DNA of 64,000 nucleotides from DATARN01 sp963851105 (lineage in GTDB: Bacteria > Actinomycetota > Acidimicrobiia > Acidimicrobiales > Palsa-688): contig CAWKNP010000003.1 of assembly GCA_963851105.1 (NCBI GenBank), positions 62,001-126,000 of the forward strand, in the 5' to 3' direction. A model generated the notes under the pieces. That model was not told the origin of the DNA and made no database searches. It saw nothing but the letters and a program-made list of their open reading frames with translations. The stretch's first letter is position 1; every line of letters begins with the position of its first letter. A program made the translations under genes and the position numbers. Shown one piece after another: positions 1 through 7,751 of the stretch.

Positions 1-1
1 C

Positions 2-1141
2 GCAGGTTGCGTGGCATTGGCGCTGATCTGCGGCTATATCGCATTCCGGGGCATCAGCGGCTCGACCATGACGGCGATCATCATCAACGTCATCCAGATC
101 ACCTGCCTGGTGGCGGTGAGCTTCCTGTTCATCGCCTACCGGCTAGGCCACGGCCACGACGTCTACGCCTTCGCCAACGCCGGAAAAGTGGTGATCCCTC
201 ACAGCTTCATACACATCATCTATCAGTCGACGATCGCCATCCTGCTGCTCGTCGGGTTCGAGTCGGTCACCGCGTTGGGCGCGGAGGCCATCAACCCGGA
301 GAGGGACATCAAACGGGGCGTGCTGCTGTCGCTCATCATCCAAGGCGGCATCTGTTACTTGTTCGAGTACTTCGCCTCCAACTTCGTGGTGAGCGAGAAG
401 ACGACGTTTAATCCTGCCCTCACCGGGGTTCCCCACCCCGATCCGTTGCACGGCTTCAGCGCCGCCGGCCTTGATCCGGCGCCCCTGGGCAGCATGATCA
501 AGAACGTGGCCAACTCCTCACTCGGTCACACCGGTACGACCGTGTCGTTCATCGTGGCCGCGACGGTGCTCGTCGCCTTGCTGGGCACGACACTGGCGTG
601 CCTCAACACCGGGGTCCGGGTTACCTATTCGATGGCCAAGGACAAGGAGATGCCGGGTCTTCTCGGCCTCCTGCACGGCAACTTCGCCACGCCGCACGGC
701 GGGATCGTCGTCTTGACCCTGTTGTCGGCGGCCATCGGCGTGTACTGCGCCACGCCCTACAACGTGGACAACATCACCCAGATAACGCTGGCGTCGAACA
801 CCGGTACGTTCCTCGTCTACGGGATGACCTGTGTCGTCGCCGTCGTCGCCTTTGCCGAGCGCCACGACAAGCACATTCTCAAGCACATGGTGGTTCCCAT
901 CCTGGGAGCGCTGATGAACATCGCCGAGTTGATCGGGGTGGTGTATCTGGCGGTCACGGCGGGCGGCGCCACCTCGAAGGACACGTACAAGGCGCTGGCC
1001 ATCGTGGGCGTGTGGATCGTCGCCGGTTTCCTCTGGGTCACCTTCAACCCCAACAAGCATCACGCTGCCCAGGTGCACGCCGAGCGGGGGGCACCGAAAT
1101 CCCCGGCACCGGCGGCACCAGTGGAACCGGCCGCCGTCTGA
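2..1141 (+). CDS. APC-family amino acid permease, 5' end missing
   Basis: Integral membrane transporter of the amino acid-polyamine-organocation (APC) superfamily. The window opens inside the gene, so only the last 380 or so residues are seen. They contain about eight strongly hydrophobic segments, for example around residues 20-42, 70-90 and 165-200. Short family-like motifs include VGFESVTALGAEAINPER, the usual GFE...EE/AINPER stretch after the sixth helix, and ATPHGGIVVL. The C-terminus is a short Ala/Pro-rich cytosolic tail. Substrate cannot be deduced; the glutamine synthetase-family gene 3 kb downstream makes an amino acid or amine plausible, but that is inference. Confidence 0.85.
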   Translation, partial: AGCVALALICGYIAFRGISGSTMTAIIINVIQITCLVAVSFLFIAYRLGHGHDVYAFANAGKVVIPHSFIHIIYQSTIAILLLVGFESVTALGAEAINPERDIKRGVLLSLIIQGGICYLFEYFASNFVVSEKTTFNPALTGVPHPDPLHGFSAAGLDPAPLGSMIKNVANSSLGHTGTTVSFIVAATVLVALLGTTLACLNTGVRVTYSMAKDKEMPGLLGLLHGNFATPHGGIVVLTLLSAAIGVYCATPYNVDNITQITLASNTGTFLVYGMTCVVAVVAFAERHDKHILKHMVVPILGALMNIAELIGVVYLAVTAGGATSKDTYKALAIVGVWIVAGFLWVTFNPNKHHAAQVHAERGAPKSPAPAAPVEPAAV

Positions 1142-1168
1142 CCCGAGCCGCTGGGAATCTCCAAAGAT

Positions 1169-1196
1169 TTGGGCCGGGCGCCGCTGCCCGGCCCAA
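1169..1196. terminator. Bidirectional hairpin terminator
   Basis: A perfect 11-bp inverted repeat (TTGGGCCGGGC, 6-nt loop, GCCCGGCCCAA) sits in the 61-bp gap between the convergent permease and small membrane protein genes. There is no clear T-run, so termination efficiency is uncertain, but position and symmetry fit a shared terminator. Confidence 0.7.
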
Positions 1197-1202
1197 CCGC
1201 GC

Positions 1203-1529
1203 TCAGCGGTCCCGGGAGCGGCGCTCGTGGCGGAGCACGGTGGCCCCGGCACCGCGACCGAACATCAGCCCGATGCCGACTGCGACGATCGAAGGGATCA
1301 AACGCCATCCGGTCTTCAGTGTGAGGAAGAGCACGATCCCGACCGCGATCCACATCACGGCGACGACCGCGAGGAATTTGGGGCTCGAGGGCCGACGCCC
1401 GATGGCGACCGGCTTGTCGGGGTCCAACGGGGGACGCCTCGCGGGCGGTGTCGACGGCGCCTGCGGTGTGACTCCGCCCTTCGGTGTTACTCGGCCGCTT
1501 GAACCCCGCTTACGCTGGCGAGCAGCCAT
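1203..1529 (-). CDS. Small membrane protein with two hydrophobic segments
   Basis: 108-residue protein of unknown function. The first 50 residues are basic and proline-rich (MAARQRKRGSSGR...), with a stretch like RRPPLDPDKPVAIGRRP. They are followed by two hydrophobic segments at about residues 52-70 and 77-92, then a basic tail ending RHERRSRDR. The ATG at 1529 is chosen because a TAACCT −10 box ends 8 nt before it, which fits a leaderless transcript. A much longer reading frame continues upstream but is antisense to the PP2C gene. I do not recognise a family. Confidence 0.7.
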   Translation of the reverse strand: MAARQRKRGSSGRVTPKGGVTPQAPSTPPARRPPLDPDKPVAIGRRPSSPKFLAVVAVMWIAVGIVLFLTLKTGWRLIPSIVAVGIGLMFGRGAGATVLRHERRSRDR

Positions 1530-1537
1530 GTACGCCG

Positions 1538-1543
1538 AGGTTA
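1538..1543 (-). promoter_or_regulatory. −10 box TAACCT, leaderless start
   Basis: On the minus strand TAACCT ends 8 nt before the ATG at 1529. This is one of nine such TANNNT-to-start arrangements in the window. Confidence 0.45.
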
Positions 1544-1568
1544 GCGCCCACCGAGCTCCGAGGCGGGG

Positions 1569-2501
1569 GTGAGCGACGACAGATCCACGCCGATCCCCCC
1601 CGACGAGGCGCCTGAGCCATCCCCCGAACCAGCGGCGGAACCGGCGGAACCGACGGGCAACGGGAAGCTCTCGAGCCACGCAATTCTCGCCAAGCTGGCC
1701 TGGGCGCTGCGCTCCGAGCCGGGGGAGGTCCGGCCCCACAACGAGGACTTTGCCGGCGTCTTCGCCCCCACCATCCCCGACGACGCCTGGGATCGGGGGC
1801 CGCTGTTCATCGTCTGCGATGGCCTTGGTGGCCACGCCGCGGGCGAAGTGGCCAGCCGCACGGCGGTCGACGCCGCGCTGACCTCGTGGACCACGGGGGC
1901 GCCCGGCGCCCCCCACCAGGCGTTGCGGACCGCCACCCGGGCCGCCAACGTGGCCGTCTTCGACGCCGCCCTGGCCCGCAACCGGCGGGGAATGGCCACG
2001 ACGTTCACCGCTTTGACCCTGGCCGGACGAGAGGCCGTGATCGGCCACGTCGGCGACAGCCGTTGTTATCTCATCCGGGGGGGGACCATGACGCAGCTCA
2101 CGAACGACCACTCCCGCGTCGGCGAGATGCTGCGATCGGGCCTTATCACCGCCGATCAGGCCGCCAACCATCCGGCCCGCTCGATGATCTCGCGCTGCGT
2201 CGGCAGTGAGCCTTCTGTCCAGGTCGACATCATCCGTCACCCGACCCAGGCGGGGGACACCTTCGTTCTTTGTAGTGACGGGCTGTGGGACGTGGTTGGC
2301 CGCCGCGAGATGACCGAGGCGGTGGGCGCCATCGGGACGCCCGCCATGCCGACGGTGATCGCCGCCGCGGACACCCTGATCGAGCAAGCCCTGGTCCGCA
2401 ACACCCCTGATAACGTCACCATCTTGGTGGTACGGATCACCACCGACCGGCCCGTGCCCGCCGCCAGCACCCGGCGCTCCTTTCTCCGGCGGGGACGGTG
2501 A
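1569..2501 (+). CDS. PP2C-family Ser/Thr protein phosphatase
   Basis: Metal-dependent protein phosphatase (PPM/PP2C family, PstP-like catalytic domain), 310 residues. A Pro/Glu-rich N-terminal stretch of about 35 residues precedes the domain. Diagnostic motifs are present in order: RPHNED (metal site), CDGLGGHAAGEVAS, GHVGDSRCYLIRGG, LTNDHS, LCSDGLWD and DNVTILVV. There is no membrane segment, so it should be cytosolic. GTG start at 1569. The stop is 2 nt from the first of two kinase genes, so the three genes form a reversible-phosphorylation operon; the phosphatase probably acts on the kinases or their targets (inference). Confidence 0.93.
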   Translation: MSDDRSTPIPPDEAPEPSPEPAAEPAEPTGNGKLSSHAILAKLAWALRSEPGEVRPHNEDFAGVFAPTIPDDAWDRGPLFIVCDGLGGHAAGEVASRTAVDAALTSWTTGAPGAPHQALRTATRAANVAVFDAALARNRRGMATTFTALTLAGREAVIGHVGDSRCYLIRGGTMTQLTNDHSRVGEMLRSGLITADQAANHPARSMISRCVGSEPSVQVDIIRHPTQAGDTFVLCSDGLWDVVGRREMTEAVGAIGTPAMPTVIAAADTLIEQALVRNTPDNVTILVVRITTDRPVPAASTRRSFLRRGR

Positions 2502-2505
2502 CCCC

Positions 2506-3453
2506 ATGAGCCGGTTCTCTCCAGGTGACCGCCTGGACTGCTACGACGTTGTCGAGCTGCTCGGCGCCGGCGCCTACAACGAGTCGTACCGGGCTGTCGA
2601 CACCCGCGACGGCCGCACCGTGGTCCTGAAGATCCCTGATCCCAATCTGTTCGCCGATCCCGCGACCTACAACCGCTACAAGCGGGAGGCGGAGGTCGCC
2701 CGGCGCCTCGATCACCCCGCCATCCAGCACGCAATCGACAGCGGCGAGAAGCGGACCGAGCCCTACCTCGTGCTCAACTTCGTGGAGGGGGATTCGCTCT
2801 CGCACCGCCTCAAGGGCACTCGGGGCCGGCCCGACGGTGTCCCTATTGCGACCGCCGTCGACTGGGGCCGGCAACTGATCGAAGCCGTGGCGTACCTCCA
2901 TAGCTGCGGGGTCATCCATCGCGACCTCAAGCCGGGCAATGTCCTGATCGGTCCCGACGACCGCCTCGTCGTGGCCGATTTCGGCACCGCCCAACTGGCG
3001 GGTGCCCGGCGACTCACCTTCAAGCATCTCACCGGCACCCTGGGAACGCCGGAGTACATGAGCCCCGAGCAGGCCCAAGGTGGGCGCGGCGATGCCCGCA
3101 GCGACATCTATGCCTGGGGCGTGATGATGTACGAAATGTTGGCAGGCCATACCCCATTCGGCGGGGCCGATTGGATGGCGGTCATGGCCGCCCACCTTCA
3201 GGAGGACCCCAAGCCCATCCGCAAGCAGCGTCCCGACGTACCACCGGCGCTCGAAGCGGTGGTCCTGCATGCCATGCGCCGGTATCCCGAGAACCGCTAC
3301 CAGTCCGCCGACGAGGTGCTCCGGGACCTCGGCCGGCTCGATCACCTCGACGCGGCGGCTTATGACCTGGGCCCCGAAAAGCCGATGGGCGGCCTGGCCG
3401 CCAGTGGCGGAAAGGGGCTGTTTTCGAAGATGTTCAAACGGGCGGGCGGATGA
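2506..3453 (+). CDS. Ser/Thr protein kinase, soluble
   Basis: Hanks-type eukaryotic-like kinase, 315 residues. It has a glycine loop (GAGAYNESYRA), the ATP-binding lysine in VVLKIPDP, αC glutamate in REAEVARRL, catalytic loop HRDLKPGN, metal motif DFGTAQL and SPEQ in place of APE. After the catalytic domain there is only a short basic tail (SKMFKRAGG): no transmembrane helix, PASTA repeats or sensor domain. It is closely similar along its whole length to the next gene, so the two are a tandem duplication. The reading frame overlaps that gene by 4 bp (ATGA), implying coupled translation. Confidence 0.92.
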   Translation: MSRFSPGDRLDCYDVVELLGAGAYNESYRAVDTRDGRTVVLKIPDPNLFADPATYNRYKREAEVARRLDHPAIQHAIDSGEKRTEPYLVLNFVEGDSLSHRLKGTRGRPDGVPIATAVDWGRQLIEAVAYLHSCGVIHRDLKPGNVLIGPDDRLVVADFGTAQLAGARRLTFKHLTGTLGTPEYMSPEQAQGGRGDARSDIYAWGVMMYEMLAGHTPFGGADWMAVMAAHLQEDPKPIRKQRPDVPPALEAVVLHAMRRYPENRYQSADEVLRDLGRLDHLDAAAYDLGPEKPMGGLAASGGKGLFSKMFKRAGG

Positions 3454-4439
3454 GCCGTTACGCCGTCGGTGATCGCCTCGACCACTATCGGATCGAGGAG
3501 CTCCTCGGGTCGGGCGCGTACGCCGAGACGTACAAGGCCACCGATGACCGCGACGGCCGTACCGTCGTCCTGAAGGTCCCGGATCCCAACCTTTTTTCCG
3601 ACCCGGGCAGTTTCAACCGTTATCGCCGCGAGGCCGAGGTGGCCCGCCGCCTCGAGCACCCGAGTGTCCAGGGAGCCGTGGACGCCGGAGAGACTCGCAG
3701 CGCCCCCTACCTCGTCCTCGACTACGTCGACGGGGTGTCGTTGCGCAAGCGGATGCGGTCGTTCGGCGGCCTGGTACCTATCGCCAAGGTCATCGACTGG
3801 GGCCAGCAACTGGCCGCCGGGCTCGCCTACCTCCACAGCAAGGGCGTCGTCCACCGCGACCTCAAGCCCGAGAATGTTCTGGTCACCCCCGACGACCGCC
3901 TCGTCATCGGCGACTTCGGGACGGCGCAGCTGGCCGGCGCCCGCCGCTTGACCTGGAAGCACCTCTCCGAGAGCCTGGGCACCCCTGACTACATGAGCCC
4001 CGAGCAGGTGCAAGGCGAGCGCGGCGATGCCCGCAGCGACGTCTACTCCTGGGGGATCATGCTCTACGAGCTCCTGACCGGCCGGGTCCCGTTCGAGGGC
4101 GACAACTGGATGGCCGTCATGGCCGGTCACCTGCAGGGGGATCCGAAGCCGATTCACAAGCTGCGCCCCGATGTGCCCCCCGCCCTCGAGGCGGTGGTCA
4201 TGCACGCCATGCGCCGACAGCCCGAGCACCGCTACCCGTCCGCGACCGCGCTGCTTGGCGACCTCGAACGGCTCGACACGCTCGACCCCTCGGCGTACGA
4301 CCTCAGCCCGGAGCGGCCCATGGGACCGCTGGCGGCGGTCGGTTCGTCCCGGCGCCTGTGGGCCATCGCGGCCGTCATTGCGGCCAGCTTTCTCGCCTTG
4401 GCGGCGCTCATCATCGTCCTGACCATCGTGCTGCGTTAG
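3450..4439 (+). CDS. Ser/Thr protein kinase with C-terminal membrane anchor
   Basis: Paralogue of the preceding kinase, 329 residues. It keeps the glycine loop (GSGAYAETY), VVLKVPDP lysine, HRDLKPEN, DFGTAQL and SPEQ. It differs by a single hydrophobic helix at about residues 305-327 that ends the protein (VLTIVLR), so the catalytic domain is tail-anchored facing the cytoplasm with almost nothing outside. Ligand sensing through an extracellular domain is therefore unlikely. It is followed after 13 bp by the glutamine synthetase-family gene, with AGAAGGA as ribosome-binding site. Confidence 0.92.
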   Translation: MSRYAVGDRLDHYRIEELLGSGAYAETYKATDDRDGRTVVLKVPDPNLFSDPGSFNRYRREAEVARRLEHPSVQGAVDAGETRSAPYLVLDYVDGVSLRKRMRSFGGLVPIAKVIDWGQQLAAGLAYLHSKGVVHRDLKPENVLVTPDDRLVIGDFGTAQLAGARRLTWKHLSESLGTPDYMSPEQVQGERGDARSDVYSWGIMLYELLTGRVPFEGDNWMAVMAGHLQGDPKPIHKLRPDVPPALEAVVMHAMRRQPEHRYPSATALLGDLERLDTLDPSAYDLSPERPMGPLAAVGSSRRLWAIAAVIAASFLALAALIIVLTIVLR

Positions 4440-4452
4440 AAGAAGGAAGTCC

Positions 4453-5712
4453 GTGGCTGACATCGAAGGCTTGCGTTGGATCCGGCTCGTGTTCGTGGAC
4501 ATTTTCGGTGCCGCCCACGCGGTGGTGATCCCCGCCAGCCGCTTCCCGGAGGCGGTGGAAAAAGGGGCGTCGTTCGACGGGTCGGCTCTCGAGGGACGGG
4601 CCCGCCATTTCGAACAGGACATGCTCCTCCTGCCGGACCCGGCAAGCATGCTGCGACTCGACGACACCCAGGGCCGGGCGGTGTGCACGGTCATCGGACC
4701 GGACGGGTTGGCATGGCTCGGCGACCCCCGAACCGCCCTCGAATCCCAGCTTTCGAACTCGGGAACCTTGTCCACTACTTATAGGGCGGCGGTGGAGATG
4801 GAGTTCTACCTGCTGCAGCCCGATGGCCGTCCCGCCGACCGGGGTGGCTATTTCGGGGCGATGGAGAGCCCGGGACTGGCAGTTACCCGAGCGGCGTCGG
4901 AGCGACTGATCTCCTACGGCGTCGAGGTCATCAGCACCCATCTCGAGTCTGGTCCCGGCCAGTACGAAATCGATCTGGCATCGCTCCCGCCCCTGGCGAT
5001 GGCCGACGCGGTGGTGCTGGCCAAGAAGCTTCTACGCGACGAAGCGGCCCGTGCCGGCTTGCGGGTGACCTTCATGGCCCGACCGCTGGCTGGCGAACCC
5101 GGTTCCGGCCTACACGTACAGCAGCACCTGGAAAACTCCGGGAACGAGGGCCAGCTGTTCGACCAACGAGGGACACTCACCGCGTCGGGGCGGGCCTTCC
5201 TCGGCGGCCAGATGACCCACGCGGCCGGCCTGACGGCCTTGGCCGCCCCCAACGTGAACTCCTACAAGCGGTTGCACAGCGGCCCCGAGGCTCCGAGCGA
5301 CATCATCTGGGGCCACCTCAACCGGGCTGCGCTGCTCCGGGTCGGCACCTCGGGTGAGCAGCGTCCGGCGATCGAGTTCCGCCTCGCCGATCCCGCCGCC
5401 AACCCCTATCTTCTGATCGGCGGGCTGCTCTCCGCCGCCGAGCACGGCCTGACGGCGGGCCTCGATCCCGGCGCTCCGAGCGAGGAGGACATCGGCGGCT
5501 TCGACCCCGCTAGTGCCGTGGCCATGCCAGTGCGGGCGCTGCCCCGTGACCTCGACGGTGCCCTCGATGCCCTGATGGCCGACGATGTGTTGGTCGATGC
5601 CTTCGACAGCCGATTGCTCTCCCGCCTGGTTGACGGCCGCCGGGCCGAGGCCGACGAATTCCGGACTCAGGTCACTCGGTGGGAGGTAGAGCGCTACCTG
5701 GATCTGGCGTAG
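4453..5712 (+). CDS. Glutamine synthetase family protein (GS-I-like)
   Basis: Member of the glutamine synthetase superfamily, 419 residues, shorter than classic GlnA (about 470). Family features are present: N-terminal β-grasp, then EMEFYLL (metal-binding Glu pair), ESGPGQYEIDL, GSGLHVQQHL with the ATP/metal histidine, NVNSYKRL with the substrate arginine, and IEFRLADPAANPYLL. It may make glutamine, or γ-glutamylate another amine as the shorter GlnA-like proteins do; sequence alone does not decide. Its position next to a permease and a kinase/phosphatase set suggests phosphorylation control (inference). GTG start with AGAAGGA upstream. The last 41 bp overlap the convergent esterase gene. Confidence 0.85.
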   Translation: MADIEGLRWIRLVFVDIFGAAHAVVIPASRFPEAVEKGASFDGSALEGRARHFEQDMLLLPDPASMLRLDDTQGRAVCTVIGPDGLAWLGDPRTALESQLSNSGTLSTTYRAAVEMEFYLLQPDGRPADRGGYFGAMESPGLAVTRAASERLISYGVEVISTHLESGPGQYEIDLASLPPLAMADAVVLAKKLLRDEAARAGLRVTFMARPLAGEPGSGLHVQQHLENSGNEGQLFDQRGTLTASGRAFLGGQMTHAAGLTALAAPNVNSYKRLHSGPEAPSDIIWGHLNRAALLRVGTSGEQRPAIEFRLADPAANPYLLIGGLLSAAEHGLTAGLDPGAPSEEDIGGFDPASAVAMPVRALPRDLDGALDALMADDVLVDAFDSRLLSRLVDGRRAEADEFRTQVTRWEVERYLDLA

Positions 5713-7570
5713 CGGGGGTTTTCTCCGGAGGTGGCGCGAACGCCTCATTGCCACCGCCGCTGCCGCCGTCGCTGCTGGCGTTGCCGTCGCTGTCGACGTT
5801 GTCGTCGCCGGGCGGCGGGGGTGCGAACGCCTCGTCGGAATGAGGAGGCGTCGAAATCGCCTCGGCCGGCGGGGGTGCGAAGACCTCGTCGGAAGGACGA
5901 GGCGACGCCGAGATAGGTTCGGGGGCCGCCGGAGCCGGGGCGGCGACAAGGCCGGGCAACGCCGGGTCCCCCGTTGCGGGCAGGGCCGGGACGGCGGCCA
6001 CGAGCGGCCCGGGAGCCTCGGCGCGCATCTGCCGGGGGGCGGGCCGTGACGACCGGCGCACGTTCAGGGTCTGGGGGAGCGGCAGCCTGTCCCAGGCCCG
6101 ACGGCGATCGGCCCCCGGGTCGAGCTCCAGCGAACTGCGGGCGCTGATCGCCATGACCGCCCGCCGCCCTGGCTGGTAGGACGGCCACGCAGGCAGGGCC
6201 GGCGTCCCGGGATCCCCGCTGCGGGCGAAGGTCAAGATCACGTCCTGGAGCGTCTCCGCCACCGTGCGGTCCGCCGTCGTCGACAGGCCGGGGAAGGCGG
6301 CCTCGCCCGGTCCGGTGAAGTCGAGCCAGGTGAAAGGGAGGTCGGATCCGTGGCACGGGCCGAGTTGGTCAAAGGGGACCTGGCCGGGGGTGTGGTCGAA
6401 GCGCATCACCCAGGTCCGGCCCCCGCCGCGGTTATGGGCTTCGGCGGTGCGGATGGCGGGCACGCCGAAGAGGAGGTCGGTGAGCAGGTCGGCCCGGCCC
6501 CGCTCGGGCGCGGCACCCCTCTGGTAGGACGCTGCCAGCCGATCCCAGGCGACGTCGCCGAACCACGACCGGGCCCGGAGCTCTTTGGCCTTGATGAAGC
6601 CCTCGGGGGAGATGGCCAGATAGAGGCTGGCCTCGTCCCGGCAGGTGCTGATGAGCAGCGGCACCCCCGAGGAGGCGCCCGCCACCAGGCCCGCCAGCGG
6701 GTGGCCGGGGACGACGGTGCCATCGACGGTGGGCACGAATGGCTCACCTTCGAGCTCGGCGTCGTCGGCATCACGCATCAAGATGGCGGCGGCGCGGCGG
6801 ATGTCGTCCACTGGCAGGTCCTGCAGCTGTTCCGCCTCCCGGTAGTCGAGGCCGAGGGCATTGAGCATCCGCACGACGACGGCACGGGAACGCCACCGGC
6901 TCTGCACCCGGTCGGCGGCGCCGCTCTGCATGACCGCCCGGTGGAAAAGGCCGGCGGCCGAAGGCATGGCGAGGAGGGTGCCGACACAACTGGCACCCGA
7001 GGCCTGCCCGATGACAGTGACCCGATCGGGGTCACCCCCGAAGGCCTCGATGTTGTCGCGAACCCAAGTCAGGGCCGCCACCTGGTCGAGGAGACCGGCG
7101 TTGACCGCCCCTTCGAAGCCCGCGCCGCCGATGGTGGCGAGGTCAAGGAACCCCCACGGTCCCAGGCGGTAATTGATGGTGACGATGACGGCGTCGCCGC
7201 GTGTCGCCAGCCAGGCACCATCGAAGTTGCTCCCGCTACCGAAGACGAACGCGCCGCCATGGATCCATACCAGCACGGGGCGCGGCTTCCCCCGACCTTT
7301 CGGTGACCAGACGTTGAGGTAGAGGCAGTCCTCGCTCTCCGGCGAGACACCCGATCCCGATGGCAGCACCAACCCGGGAACGTCGGTCGAGATGCTCGAC
7401 GGTCCGAAGGAGTCGGCGGTGCGGGGACCGTCCCACGGCGCTGAGGGGCGGGGCGGCTGGAAGCGGGCCTCACCGGTCGGCGCGGCCGCGTAGGGCACGC
7501 CGCGCCAGACTGTCACCTTGCCCTCACGGGTGCCTTTGACCCCGAATTTCGACTGCCGACCCGAACCCAC
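5672..7570 (-). CDS. Type-B carboxylesterase-like protein with displaced nucleophile
   Basis: α/β-hydrolase of the type-B carboxylesterase (COesterase) family, 632 residues, no signal peptide. It has the family opening WRGVPYAAAPTGEARF, EDCLYLNVWSP (residues 80-90), the oxyanion HGGAF (104-108), a candidate acid in RDEAS (Glu313) and histidine in PCHGSD (His407). The nucleophile elbow, normally G-E-S-A-G, reads G-Q-A-S-G (188-192): the expected serine position is Ala190 and the serine is one residue later. It may be inactive or use an altered geometry. A Pro/Ala-rich tail from about residue 500 contains three copies of E-(V/A)-F-A-P-P-P. GTG start. Confidence 0.85.
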   Translation of the reverse strand: MGSGRQSKFGVKGTREGKVTVWRGVPYAAAPTGEARFQPPRPSAPWDGPRTADSFGPSSISTDVPGLVLPSGSGVSPESEDCLYLNVWSPKGRGKPRPVLVWIHGGAFVFGSGSNFDGAWLATRGDAVIVTINYRLGPWGFLDLATIGGAGFEGAVNAGLLDQVAALTWVRDNIEAFGGDPDRVTVIGQASGASCVGTLLAMPSAAGLFHRAVMQSGAADRVQSRWRSRAVVVRMLNALGLDYREAEQLQDLPVDDIRRAAAILMRDADDAELEGEPFVPTVDGTVVPGHPLAGLVAGASSGVPLLISTCRDEASLYLAISPEGFIKAKELRARSWFGDVAWDRLAASYQRGAAPERGRADLLTDLLFGVPAIRTAEAHNRGGGRTWVMRFDHTPGQVPFDQLGPCHGSDLPFTWLDFTGPGEAAFPGLSTTADRTVAETLQDVILTFARSGDPGTPALPAWPSYQPGRRAVMAISARSSLELDPGADRRRAWDRLPLPQTLNVRRSSRPAPRQMRAEAPGPLVAAVPALPATGDPALPGLVAAPAPAAPEPISASPRPSDEVFAPPPAEAISTPPHSDEAFAPPPPGDDNVDSDGNASSDGGSGGGNEAFAPPPEKTPATPDPGSALPPTE

Positions 7571-7714
7571 CGTTACCCCTAATTTGCTTCCCGCGCTCCT
7601 GCGCTGGCGTCGGCGCGAAACGACCGGTCAAGCAACTTACCAGGGGCCCGCTCCCTACCCTCTCCACCCCCTGGTACCGGCCTTTATACGTTTGGTTCCT
7701 CCTGTTCGGGATGG

Positions 7715-7743
7715 TTGCGCAAGGGGTGGCCGTCAAGTACCGT
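7715..7743 (+). promoter_or_regulatory. Promoter of the giant repeat gene
   Basis: TTGCGC (7715-7720), 17-nt spacer, TACCGT (7738-7743), then 8 nt to the ATG at 7752. The same layout and the sequence ATGGTTGCG recur before the paralogous gene at 19492. The divergent esterase starts 181 bp away. Confidence 0.6.
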
Positions 7744-7751
7744 CCCCGCCC

